Shown here: piece by piece, positions 54,177-62,023 of the stretch | Layout: the number at the start of each line of letters is the position of its first letter | Numbering within the stretch: position 1 is the stretch's first letter | NCBI GenBank assembly: GCA_018816735.1 | Contig: JAHIVH010000113.1 | Coordinates: 1-64,000, forward strand | Origin: Pseudomonadota bacterium | Lineage (GTDB): Bacteria > Desulfobacterota > Desulfobacteria > Desulfobacterales > JAHIVH01 | Direction of reading: 5' to 3' | DNA: 64,000 nt | The notes under the pieces: generated by a model | What the model was told of the DNA's origin: nothing | Databases searched by the model: none | The model's input: only the letters and a program-made list of their open reading frames with translations | Position numbers and translations under genes: made by a program

Positions 54177-55496
54177 ATGAAGAAACAAATTCTCAAAAAA
54201 TTCCCGGCAGAAAAAAGAGATTTGGAGTTTTATCGCAGACGTCAGTTACACGATGCCCTGATACACCACATCATCCACTTTGATGGTTTTCTTGATTTCA
54301 ATCGGCTTGTCCGGGCCATAAGGTTATCTCTTGATGCAGAACCCTATTTGGGTTGTCGCTTTGTGGATAAATTCCCCCGGCCTTATTGGGAAAGAAGAGC
54401 GGATCTGGATAAGGTTGACCATTGCCACCTTGTTTATACGGAAAAAGTTGATAAAGCGATAGAGCAGTTTTTGATCCGCCCGATAACCGACGTATACAAC
54501 GATCTGCATAATCAGTTCATGGTCATTCGCTCAAATACAGATACGCTATGCATTAAAACAAATCACATGTTATCAGACGGACACGGGGGGCTGGAGTATA
54601 TTGCCATACTGTCAGATATTTATCGGCAGCTAAAAAAAAATCCCGACTATCACCCGCATATAAATGGAAAAGGTTCAAGAAGTCTTCGTCAAATAGCAAA
54701 CAACTTCTCTCTTTTGGACAGGTTAAAAATCATCCGACGGGGTTTCAAAAACTGGAAAAGCGACCTGTTTCCAAGATCAAACTGGTCCTTTAAATACAAA
54801 AACGGAGATAAATACGACAGAGGATATATCATAAGAAAAATTGAACCCGACAAACTCCGAAAAATGAAGTCATACGGTAAAGCCCGGGGAACTTCAGTTA
54901 ATGAAGTATTGCTTACCGCATTTTGCCATGCATTGATAAATATTTTAAAACCCTCTGATAAAATGCCATTACGTATTGTTACGCCTGTAAATTTCCGTAA
55001 ATATATTCCATCCGGAAAAGGAGAGTCGATTTGCAACCTGGCGGGTGTTTTTCAATTCCGTATAGAACCGCAACCCGGAAAGCATTTTGATGAAACGCTT
55101 TCAATCATACGCCATCGAATGGATGAATATAAAAATGATTATCTGGGATTGGGTGACTACTCATACATGTTTTATGAGCTGTCTTTTCTCCCCTTTGCAT
55201 GGGTCCGAATGCTGAACGACTTCTTTCTGAACCTTAACCATAAACTTAGCCCAAGGGGAATGCCTCCAGGAATTTCCAATATCGGAAAAATTTCCCCTGA
55301 TTTTTACAGATTTGGCGACGTGACTGTCAAAAACGCCTTTCTTCCTGGTCCGGTCATGCACTCGCCTTACTTTTTGCCTATTGTTTCAACTTTTGGTGAA
55401 CGGATAAACATTTCTGTGGGTTTTAGCGGGGCAAAACAAAACAGACCGATATTCGAAAACTTCGTTGATGTGTTTTTGGAAACCATTCCATCGTAA
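54177..55496 (+). CDS. Condensation/acyltransferase-fold protein (HxxxDG)
   Basis: A 439-residue stand-alone protein of the CoA-dependent acyltransferase/NRPS condensation superfamily. It has the catalytic HxxxDG in TNHMLSDGHGG (about 131-136), an N-terminal DALIHHIIHFDGFLDFNRLVRAIRLSL with the usual substrate-tunnel helix, and the C-terminal LSPRGMPPGISNIGKI region. It resembles PapA/alcohol-acetyltransferase-type enzymes that join an acyl group to an alcohol or amine. No carrier protein or adenylation domain is nearby, so acyl-CoA is the more likely donor. Donor and acceptor are unknown. It starts eight bases after the methyltransferase. Confidence 0.8.
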   Translation: MKKQILKKFPAEKRDLEFYRRRQLHDALIHHIIHFDGFLDFNRLVRAIRLSLDAEPYLGCRFVDKFPRPYWERRADLDKVDHCHLVYTEKVDKAIEQFLIRPITDVYNDLHNQFMVIRSNTDTLCIKTNHMLSDGHGGLEYIAILSDIYRQLKKNPDYHPHINGKGSRSLRQIANNFSLLDRLKIIRRGFKNWKSDLFPRSNWSFKYKNGDKYDRGYIIRKIEPDKLRKMKSYGKARGTSVNEVLLTAFCHALINILKPSDKMPLRIVTPVNFRKYIPSGKGESICNLAGVFQFRIEPQPGKHFDETLSIIRHRMDEYKNDYLGLGDYSYMFYELSFLPFAWVRMLNDFFLNLNHKLSPRGMPPGISNIGKISPDFYRFGDVTVKNAFLPGPVMHSPYFLPIVSTFGERINISVGFSGAKQNRPIFENFVDVFLETIPS

Positions 55497-55502
55497 GGGA
55501 TC

Positions 55503-56243
55503 ATGCGGGTAATACCAAACTTAGAAAAAAATGCGCTTATCACTGGAGGGAACTCAGGTATCGGTTTTGCGACAGCCAAGCTTTTGAAAGAAAATGGTTA
55601 CAAGGTATTCATATCAGGCAGAAATGCCGAGAGTATCAGAACCGCAGCAGAAGAGCTGTCTGCTTCACCCATTTTCTGCGACGTCAGAAAGTTGGATGAT
55701 ATCATCAAAACCGCATCACAATTTAATGAAGCCGGATTGGACGTGCTTGTCAATAATGCAGGGATTGCCATTCCAAAACCGGTTACGGATATCAGCCTGA
55801 AAGATTTTTCAGACAGCTTTCATACAAATGTGAGAGGCCCCCTTTTCATGATAAAGGAACTAGTTCCCGCATTATCCAGATGTAAAGGCTGCATCATCAA
55901 CGTATCTTCCGTGATCACCAGGAAAAGCTCGGCAAATACTTCAATCTATGCTGCAACCAAAGGAAGTGTGGATGCCTTTACCAAAAGTCTTGCCCTGGAG
56001 CTTGCTTCCAGGAATATTCGCGTGAACGCGGTATCACCCGGTTTCATAGACACATCGATCTTTACTAAAAGAGGGCTGGTTCAGGAAGAACTTGACCGGA
56101 TGAAACAAAAACGGCTGTCAAATATACCGATGAACAGGTTTGGAAAGTCTGAAGAAGTGGCCCATGTTATATTATCGCTAATTGAGTCTTCTTATGTGAC
56201 CGGTTCGGTATGGGAAGTGGATGGCGGATTTTCTGCAGGCTGA
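55503..56243 (+). CDS. Short-chain dehydrogenase/reductase
   Basis: A 246-residue classical SDR: ITGGNSGIGFATAKLL for NAD(P) binding, NNAG at about 88, catalytic Ser in INVSSVITR and the YAATK motif (YxxxK, about 149-153), and a C-terminal GSVWEVDGGFSAG. It resembles FabG-like 3-oxoacyl reductases, but the substrate could be any ketone or alcohol made by the pathway. Six bases separate it from the preceding gene; the next gene starts 53 bases later with its own ribosome-binding site (AAGGGAG). Confidence 0.93.
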   Translation: MRVIPNLEKNALITGGNSGIGFATAKLLKENGYKVFISGRNAESIRTAAEELSASPIFCDVRKLDDIIKTASQFNEAGLDVLVNNAGIAIPKPVTDISLKDFSDSFHTNVRGPLFMIKELVPALSRCKGCIINVSSVITRKSSANTSIYAATKGSVDAFTKSLALELASRNIRVNAVSPGFIDTSIFTKRGLVQEELDRMKQKRLSNIPMNRFGKSEEVAHVILSLIESSYVTGSVWEVDGGFSAG

Positions 56244-56296
56244 AATAATCCCATATCAAATGTTGATTACTCATTAATAAAATAAGGGAGTTTAAA

Positions 56297-57142
56297 ATGT
56301 CACAGGCATCTGAAACAAGCAGGCGTGTCCCCCAAAAAATAGAAACAAAAATATGGGCCAACGTGGCAGATGAAAAAGGGCACAAGACGACACTCTGCCA
56401 TGGCTATGATTTTTATAATGATATTCTGGGACGATATTCTGTAAGTGATATCTTTTTTCTTTTGCTTAAAGGAGAATTGCCCGACCCAAAAGAGTCTTCC
56501 GTTATGAATATTCTTATGACCAGTATTATCAATCCCGGGCCTAAAGACTGGTCTACGCTGACAGCCATGACAGCTGCTGTCTCTCACACAACGGTAGGCA
56601 ACAGCCTGATTGCAGGCATATCTGCCCTTCAAAGCCGGTATAATGGGGGCTTGTGTGTTGAAAAGTCGATGGAGATGTTTATCGACGCGGCTAAATATAC
56701 AGAAAAAAAAACCAAAACGCCTGACCTGTTTCAAATCCTGAAACCTCAGTACCCCGACCTGCCCGGATACGGCCTTGACCGGCATGAACGTGATAGGAAG
56801 GTTTTAAGGCTGATAGAACTTATAAAAGAAGAAAATCCTGAGGGAGCTTATCTTAACTTGGCGATCGAACTGGAAAATGAAATCTCAAAAATTAAAAAAA
56901 TATGGCTTACCATGCCGGGAGTCATCGCTGCCATCCTTCTTGATTTAGGTTTCAAGCCTCTTGACGGGCACGGAATATTTATCGTTTCATCTCTACCCGG
57001 TGTTTTATCGCATATTCTGGCCCAGATGAAAAAAGGAGGCTGGAATACTTTTCCGTTCTATGACACACCGGAATATAACCCGGAAAATATAAATGAGCTT
57101 ACAGAAAACCAAAAAGTCTACGGAGAAGAAATAGATGGATAA
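56297..57142 (+). CDS. Citrate-synthase-fold protein lacking canonical catalytic residues
   Basis: A 281-residue protein with the helical citrate synthase layout (LCHGYDFYNDILGRYSVSDIFFLLLKGELPD, TAAVSHTTVGNSLIAGISALQ). The catalytic residues of citrate synthase are not recognisable: the HGG His aligns with Asn in SRYNGGLCVEK (about 114), the GFGH His with Leu in GYGLDRHE (about 157), and the NVDF Asp with a Gly-containing MPGVIAAILL (about 205). It also lacks part of the large domain (citrate synthase is over 370). The 3' end overlaps the next, homologous gene by eight bases, which suggests a heteromeric pair. It may be a structural subunit or an enzyme of altered chemistry. Alignments are by eye. 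Confidence 0.7.
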   Translation: MSQASETSRRVPQKIETKIWANVADEKGHKTTLCHGYDFYNDILGRYSVSDIFFLLLKGELPDPKESSVMNILMTSIINPGPKDWSTLTAMTAAVSHTTVGNSLIAGISALQSRYNGGLCVEKSMEMFIDAAKYTEKKTKTPDLFQILKPQYPDLPGYGLDRHERDRKVLRLIELIKEENPEGAYLNLAIELENEISKIKKIWLTMPGVIAAILLDLGFKPLDGHGIFIVSSLPGVLSHILAQMKKGGWNTFPFYDTPEYNPENINELTENQKVYGEEIDG

Positions 57143-58424
57143 AATATGGAATGATATGCTGTATCCGGATGGCCAGGTGTCATATCCGGATTCGGAGCAG
57201 TGGAAAATATGGCGGCAAAAAATAACAACGGATGTTGGGGGGCTTGCTGCGGGTTTCAGAAGTGAAATTCTTCTTCGCGGCTATAAGGTTATCGAAGAAA
57301 TGACCGGTAATATTTCCTTTATTCAGGCCTGGGCACTTTCCATTACAGGAAGGTTGCCAGACAAGTATGAAGACCGCCTGCTGAACGCCTTGTTTGTGAA
57401 TACAGCCATTGCCGATCCAAGATTCTGGTTCAACAGAACTGCAAGACTTGCAGCAACAGTTAAAAGTTCCCCGGCCGGTTGCATCGCAGCAGGTATTGCC
57501 ACAAAGGATGGTGAATTTTTTTCATCCGGCCCTGCATACAATACCGCCAGATTTTTTAAAGAAACGCTGATTAAAATAAAATCCGGCGAAAGGACGCTTG
57601 AAGATATCGTTATAGAGAAGATAAAGAATAAAGAAATCATAACCGGATTTGGAAGAGTACTAGCCAGAGGAAAAGATGAAAGGAATGCCTCTTTATTAAA
57701 AATTGCTCAAAAATATAATCTTGACAAGGGGGCGTATCTTGACCTCGCGTTTAAGGTTGAAAAACTTTTGCAGCAACATAAATCCGAAGATCTGTTTATG
57801 AATGGCGGCGGACTCAGGTCGGCACTTTTGCTGGACATGAAGTTTAAACCCCATCAGATTATGATTTTCAATATGATCATGCATATTATAGGCCTTGCCG
57901 GAAATGTAACCGAAGCCTTTGAACAACAACCCGGACAATTCCTCCCCCTGACAGATGAGGATATCAAGTATACAGGCCTCCCCAAAAGACGGCTTCCCTC
58001 ACCTTCTGAAAAACAATCCATTGTCCGCCAGAAAAATGGGAAAAGGGTCATTGTTATGGACTCGGTCTCCTATATTGAAATGGCAAACAGAGGCGATATC
58101 ATCGTCACTGGCTCACATGGTGGTATGCCGGCAGCTGAACATGGTATTCGATTCAAACCCAGGTGCCTTGTGTTTAATGATGCTGGGACAGGTAAAGAAA
58201 ACGCAGGCGTAAAAGGACTTGAATCTCTGGATGAAGCCGGAATTGCAAGTGCGGCTGTTTCCTATACATCTGCAAGAATTGGGGATGGAATGGACACCTA
58301 TCATCATGGCGTTTTATCGACGGTGAATAACACAATGAAAGCCATGGGGATATATGAAGGAATGACTGTCAAGGATGCAACAGAAATAATCATAGGATTG
58401 GAGAAGACAGATGAATACTGCTGA
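57135..58424 (+). CDS. Citrate-synthase-fold protein fused to a SHGG-type domain
   Basis: A 429-residue protein. Residues 1-285 are a second citrate-synthase-like domain (GFRSEILLRGYKVIEEMTGNISFIQAWALSITGRLPD). Again the catalytic positions differ: Ser in SSGPAYNTARFF (about 131) for the HGG His, Arg in GFGRVLARG (about 172) for the GFGH His, and Gly in MNGGGLRSALLL (about 222) for Asp. Residues 300-425 form a separate domain with IIVTGSHGGMPAAEHG (about 325), VFNDAGTGKENAG (about 347) and SARIGDGMDTYHHGVLS (about 378), whose conserved His, Asp and Glu suggest catalysis or metal binding; I cannot name it. It overlaps both neighbours, by eight and 14 bases. Confidence 0.7.
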   Translation: MDKIWNDMLYPDGQVSYPDSEQWKIWRQKITTDVGGLAAGFRSEILLRGYKVIEEMTGNISFIQAWALSITGRLPDKYEDRLLNALFVNTAIADPRFWFNRTARLAATVKSSPAGCIAAGIATKDGEFFSSGPAYNTARFFKETLIKIKSGERTLEDIVIEKIKNKEIITGFGRVLARGKDERNASLLKIAQKYNLDKGAYLDLAFKVEKLLQQHKSEDLFMNGGGLRSALLLDMKFKPHQIMIFNMIMHIIGLAGNVTEAFEQQPGQFLPLTDEDIKYTGLPKRRLPSPSEKQSIVRQKNGKRVIVMDSVSYIEMANRGDIIVTGSHGGMPAAEHGIRFKPRCLVFNDAGTGKENAGVKGLESLDEAGIASAAVSYTSARIGDGMDTYHHGVLSTVNNTMKAMGIYEGMTVKDATEIIIGLEKTDEYC

Positions 58425-60135
58425 TGTATTGGTCGATTTTCTTGTAAAAAATGGGGTAAAATATATTTTTGGAATTCCCGGCGGGGCAATCGAAGATTTA
58501 AATACGTCCATTTTTAAAAATAAAAAAATAACCCCCATTGTGACAAAGCATGAAGCAGGTGCGGCATATATTGCAGACGGCTTTGCAAGAGTGGCCAACA
58601 GACTGGGGGTTTGTTTTGCAACAGCCGGTCCTGGTGCATCCAATCTGATTACCGCACTTGCAACAGCCTATGTGGACGGCATTCCCGTTATGGCGTTGAC
58701 CGGCCAGGTGGCGACCTCTCTTTTTGGCAGGGGGGCTTTCCAGGAATCAGGAGATGAGGGTATAAATATCGTTAACATTTTCAAGAATTTTACAAAATAC
58801 AGTACAATGATATTAAACGAAAAAAGAGCCCGATATATGATTGGGCAGGCAATCAGAACAGCCTTGACCAGCCCTTTCGGGCCTGTCCATATCAGCCTAC
58901 CTGTGGATATCATGAAAAAAGAAGTTGAAGGCTCCTATCAGGAAAGCCTCCAGTTTGACACCAGGTATTTTGATCAGGAACGGGTAGCAACCATTGCAAC
59001 CATCCTGAGCATGGCAAAAAACCCACTTATCATTGCCGGTTGGGGATGTGCACTTTCACGTGCCGCATGTGAACTGCGTGAGCTTTCCGAACTGCTAAAA
59101 ATCCCCGTTGCAACCTCTCCCAAAGGCAAGGGCGTTTTTCCGGAATCGCACCCCTATTCTCTGGGTGTATTTGGATTCGCCGGTTCTCCGGCCGCAAGAG
59201 ACTATATTCACCAAAATGACCTTGATGTTGTTTTGGCCGTGGGAACAAGCTTTAATGAGTTTATGAGTTCCGGCTGGGATAAACGCCTCTGCCCTCAAGG
59301 TCACCTCATTCATATTGATGTCAACCCTGAAAAGATAGGCAAAAATTTTTTTACATCCATGGGCGTTCCGGGAGATGCGCGCACAGTGATATCCCAGATT
59401 ACGCGGGAACTGGAGACAGGATTTAAGAATGAAAAATACAGGAAGCCTGTTTTAGATGATACAAGAGAAATGAAAATACGATCATTTAAGGAGCAATATG
59501 CGTTTGAATATCAAAGAGAAACTCCAAAGGAAGGGGCCTATCACCCAAAGAATCTGATTATGGATGTTCAGGACGCATTTCCTTATGATACGATTTATTT
59601 TTCTGAAATCGGCACGGTAATGGCCTGGACAATCAGACATATGGTGGTGGATGAACCGTATACCTATTTTGTGCCTCTTGGATTCGGGGGCATGGGATAC
59701 GCAACCGCAGCGCCTATTGGCGGCAAACTTGCCATTGGCGACAGAGCTGTAGTCGCTTTTGTTGGTGACGGCAGTTTTCTCATGCATGGATTTGAGGTTG
59801 CGACTGCCGTAAATTACAACATTCCTGCCATCTGGATCGTTTTGAACAATGCCATGCACGGTATGATTTATCATGGAAGAAAAATGTTCAAGGAGCCTGT
59901 TCCGGAAGGAATCCCCTCCAAATTCAAACGTGTCAATTTTGCGCTGATCGCAGAAGGAATGGGGGCGCGGGGCATTCAAATACAAAATGATGGTGAAATC
60001 ACACGCGAATGGGTCAAAAAAATGAAAATCCTGGAATCCAAAAGACCTGTCGTTATCGATGTTATCATCGACGAGGAAGCGGTTCCACCTATCGGCAGCA
60101 GAATAGAAACCGTTATCCGTCATTTTACAAACTGA
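58411..60135 (+). CDS. Acetolactate-synthase-like ThDP-dependent enzyme
   Basis: A 574-residue thiamine-diphosphate enzyme with the three-domain acetolactate synthase layout: VDFLVKNGVKYIFGIPGGAIEDL, the catalytic Glu in TKHEAGAAYIADGFAR (about 48), ATAGPGASNLITALATAYVDGIPV, FGRGAFQE, and the ThDP/Mg motif VAFVGDGSFLMHGFEVATAVN ending in NN (about 451-477). It would decarboxylate a 2-oxoacid and join the resulting carbanion to an acceptor. No small regulatory subunit (ilvN) or ilvC is adjacent, so it is more likely pathway-specific than for branched-chain amino acids. It is the last gene of the operon, overlapping the previous gene by 14 bases. Confidence 0.85.
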   Translation: MNTADVLVDFLVKNGVKYIFGIPGGAIEDLNTSIFKNKKITPIVTKHEAGAAYIADGFARVANRLGVCFATAGPGASNLITALATAYVDGIPVMALTGQVATSLFGRGAFQESGDEGINIVNIFKNFTKYSTMILNEKRARYMIGQAIRTALTSPFGPVHISLPVDIMKKEVEGSYQESLQFDTRYFDQERVATIATILSMAKNPLIIAGWGCALSRAACELRELSELLKIPVATSPKGKGVFPESHPYSLGVFGFAGSPAARDYIHQNDLDVVLAVGTSFNEFMSSGWDKRLCPQGHLIHIDVNPEKIGKNFFTSMGVPGDARTVISQITRELETGFKNEKYRKPVLDDTREMKIRSFKEQYAFEYQRETPKEGAYHPKNLIMDVQDAFPYDTIYFSEIGTVMAWTIRHMVVDEPYTYFVPLGFGGMGYATAAPIGGKLAIGDRAVVAFVGDGSFLMHGFEVATAVNYNIPAIWIVLNNAMHGMIYHGRKMFKEPVPEGIPSKFKRVNFALIAEGMGARGIQIQNDGEITREWVKKMKILESKRPVVIDVIIDEEAVPPIGSRIETVIRHFTN

Positions 60136-60160
60136 CATCTGGTTTCAGTCAGAAACATAA

Positions 60161-60187
60161 GGACCGACTCGAAAGCCGATCCTTTTT
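60161..60187 (+). terminator. Intrinsic terminator after the biosynthetic operon
   Basis: GGACCGACT and AGCCGATCC form an imperfect nine-pair stem (two mismatches) with a four-base loop, followed by five T residues, 25 bases after the ThDP-enzyme stop. Confidence 0.5.
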
Positions 60188-60205
60188 CAAAAAACTATAT
60201 ACTTT

Positions 60206-60225
60206 AAAGAGCCAACGCTCTTTTT
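60206..60225. terminator. Hairpin between the operon and the tRNA genes
   Basis: AAAGAGC-CAAC-GCTCTTT is a perfect seven-pair stem with a four-base loop, followed by TT on the plus strand and TTTAAAG context on the minus. It can act as a backup terminator for the operon and as the terminator for the minus-strand tRNA transcript. Confidence 0.6.
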
Positions 60226-60234
60226 GCCAAAAAA

Positions 60235-60312
60235 TGGCGTCCCCAAGGGGATTCGAACCCCTGTTGCCGGCGTGAAAGGCCGGTGTCCTGGGCCAGGCTA
60301 GACGATGGGGAC
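60235..60312 (-). tRNA. tRNA-Glu (anticodon TTC)
   Basis: On the minus strand the sequence folds into a complete cloverleaf. The seven-pair acceptor stem begins GTCCCC and the anticodon loop is CTTTCAC between CCGGC and GCCGG. The T arm holds GGTTCGAATCC, and CCA is encoded at the 3' end (60237-60235). Anticodon TTC reads GAA/GAG. It is the second gene of a two-tRNA transcript. Confidence 0.93.
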
Positions 60313-60328
60313 ATCGACAATGCTGAAA

Positions 60329-60404
60329 TGGTGGGCCGTACTGGACTCGAACCAGTGACTCTCTGCTTAAAAGGCAGATACTCTACCGACTGAGTTAACG
60401 GCCC
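60329..60404 (-). tRNA. tRNA-Lys (anticodon TTT)
   Basis: Complete 76-base cloverleaf on the minus strand: acceptor GGGCCGT/ACGGCCC, D arm with AACTCAGTCGGTAGAGTA, anticodon loop CTTTTAA (TTT, reads AAA/AAG), T arm GGTTCGAGTCC, discriminator A and an encoded CCA. It is followed 16 bases later by tRNA-Glu. Confidence 0.95.
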
Positions 60405-60421
60405 GTTAAAAAAACAGATGG

Positions 60422-60450
60422 GTTCTAACCAATTTTTAAAACCCTGTCAA
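60422..60450 (-). promoter_or_regulatory. Sigma-70 promoter of the tRNA-Lys/tRNA-Glu unit
   Basis: On the minus strand, consensus TTGACA (60450-60445) and TAGAAC (60427-60422) are separated by 17 bases. The start point would be about ten bases upstream of tRNA-Lys, which is the usual distance for tRNA operons. Confidence 0.55.
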
Positions 60451-60574
60451 CCAAAAATATAATAAAAGTGACAGATAAAATCAGATAGCTGTCATAATAC
60501 ATGATAGCGTGTTTTGTGCACTCACTTTAAAATTTGTCTTTTTTATGCCATTTGACTGCCCGTATTGAACGGAT

Positions 60575-62023
60575 TTATTTGCGCCAGAACTCCGGGACAA
60601 GCAGGATAATAACGGTATAAATTTCCAGGCGACCCAGAAGCATGCACCAGATGAGTATCCATTTCCCAAGATAAGGTATTGCCGCATAATTGGAAACCGG
60701 CCCGACCATGCCAAACCCAGGCCCGATATTTCCGATGGAAGACGCCACTGCTGAAATTGATGTCACAAAATCAACACCCGTGGCCGCAAGCAGGATGGAA
60801 CAAATCGCAAACAGGCATACATACAATGCCAGAAATCCGATAACACTTTTCAGCACATCATCAGGCACTGCCTTGCCCCCTATTTTGACATGAGAGACAG
60901 AGCGCGGGTGAATCAGGGCAAACAATTCCCTGTAGATGTATTTGAAACATAACATCACCCGGATACATTTCATGCCGCCACCGGTGGACCCGGCAGATGC
61001 GCCCAAAAACATGCAGAGAAAAATTATGACCTGACTCATGCCCGGCCATAACAGGTAATCTGCAGTGGCATAACCTGTGGTCGTGACAATTGAGACAACC
61101 TGAAATGCACCGTATCTCAATGATTCACCCATAGAATCATAGTTTGAGCCATATATATTTGCACTCACCATAATGGTCAGGACAAACACAATGAAGACAA
61201 AAAAGCGGCATTCAGGATCTTTCCAGAAGGCAAGGGGCCGGCCCTTTAATGCTTGATAATGCAATGAAAAATTGATCCCCGACAGAAACATGAATATAGT
61301 AATAATGGTATCGATATACACGCTGTCATAATAAGCAACAGAGGTATTTTTTGTTGAAAATCCCCCTGTCGGCATGGTGGTGAATGTATGGCACAGGGCT
61401 TCATAAAACGTCATGCTGCCCAGCATTAAAAGAACAACTTCGGCCATGGAAATCAATGCATAAACCTTCCACAAGAGCATAGCTGTTTCGCTCAACCGTG
61501 GTTTTAATTTATCCGGAACCGGGCTGGGGACCTCTGCTTTATAGAGCTGCATGCCACCCACGCCTAAAAAAGGCAGAATAGCCAGGGACAAGACAATAAT
61601 TCCCATACCGCCAAGCCACTGAATAAAACTTCTCCAGAACAAAATGCCTTTGGGTGCGGACTCAATATCGGTCAATACAGACGCACCTGTTGTTGTGAAC
61701 CCTGAAACAGATTCGAAGCAGGCATCAGCAAACGTAGGGAATATGCCACCAAAAAAAAAGGGGAGAGCGCCCAAAAGACCTGCCACGGTCCATCCAAACG
61801 CCACAATGGCCATTCCTTCCCGCTGACTGATATAAGACGCCTGATGGCCGCGAAACATATACGTCAGAAAAAGACCCAGGCTTATCGATATGCCCATTGA
61901 CTGCAAAATGGGCTGAACACTCTGATCTTTATAGTAAATGCCGCAAAGCAGGGGGAAAATCATGGTCAACCCAAGCGCAAAGGTCAGTATGCCCACAATC
62001 TTTAGAACATATCGCCAGCGCAT
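60575..62023 (-). CDS. trkH: Trk-type potassium channel subunit TrkH
   Basis: The 482-residue inner membrane subunit of Trk K+ uptake. The four pore loops of the filter are recognisable: SVSGFTTTGASVLT, TTMPTGGFSTKNTS, VSIVTTTGYATADYLLWPG and ASSIGNIGPGFGMVG, each with a conserved Gly. The GASAGSTGGGMKCIR block follows loop 3, where the gating loop is located. About ten helices surround them. Its ATG overlaps the trkA stop as TAATG, so the two are cotranslated. Confidence 0.95.
   Translation of the reverse strand: MRWRYVLKIVGILTFALGLTMIFPLLCGIYYKDQSVQPILQSMGISISLGLFLTYMFRGHQASYISQREGMAIVAFGWTVAGLLGALPFFFGGIFPTFADACFESVSGFTTTGASVLTDIESAPKGILFWRSFIQWLGGMGIIVLSLAILPFLGVGGMQLYKAEVPSPVPDKLKPRLSETAMLLWKVYALISMAEVVLLMLGSMTFYEALCHTFTTMPTGGFSTKNTSVAYYDSVYIDTIITIFMFLSGINFSLHYQALKGRPLAFWKDPECRFFVFIVFVLTIMVSANIYGSNYDSMGESLRYGAFQVVSIVTTTGYATADYLLWPGMSQVIIFLCMFLGASAGSTGGGMKCIRVMLCFKYIYRELFALIHPRSVSHVKIGGKAVPDDVLKSVIGFLALYVCLFAICSILLAATGVDFVTSISAVASSIGNIGPGFGMVGPVSNYAAIPYLGKWILIWCMLLGRLEIYTVIILLVPEFWRK

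Noticed and set aside
59482-60138. 218-codon minus-strand frame antisense to the ThDP enzyme
   Set aside because: The plus strand encodes an intact ThDP enzyme with all motifs; the antisense frame has His/Phe/Asp-rich non-family sequence.
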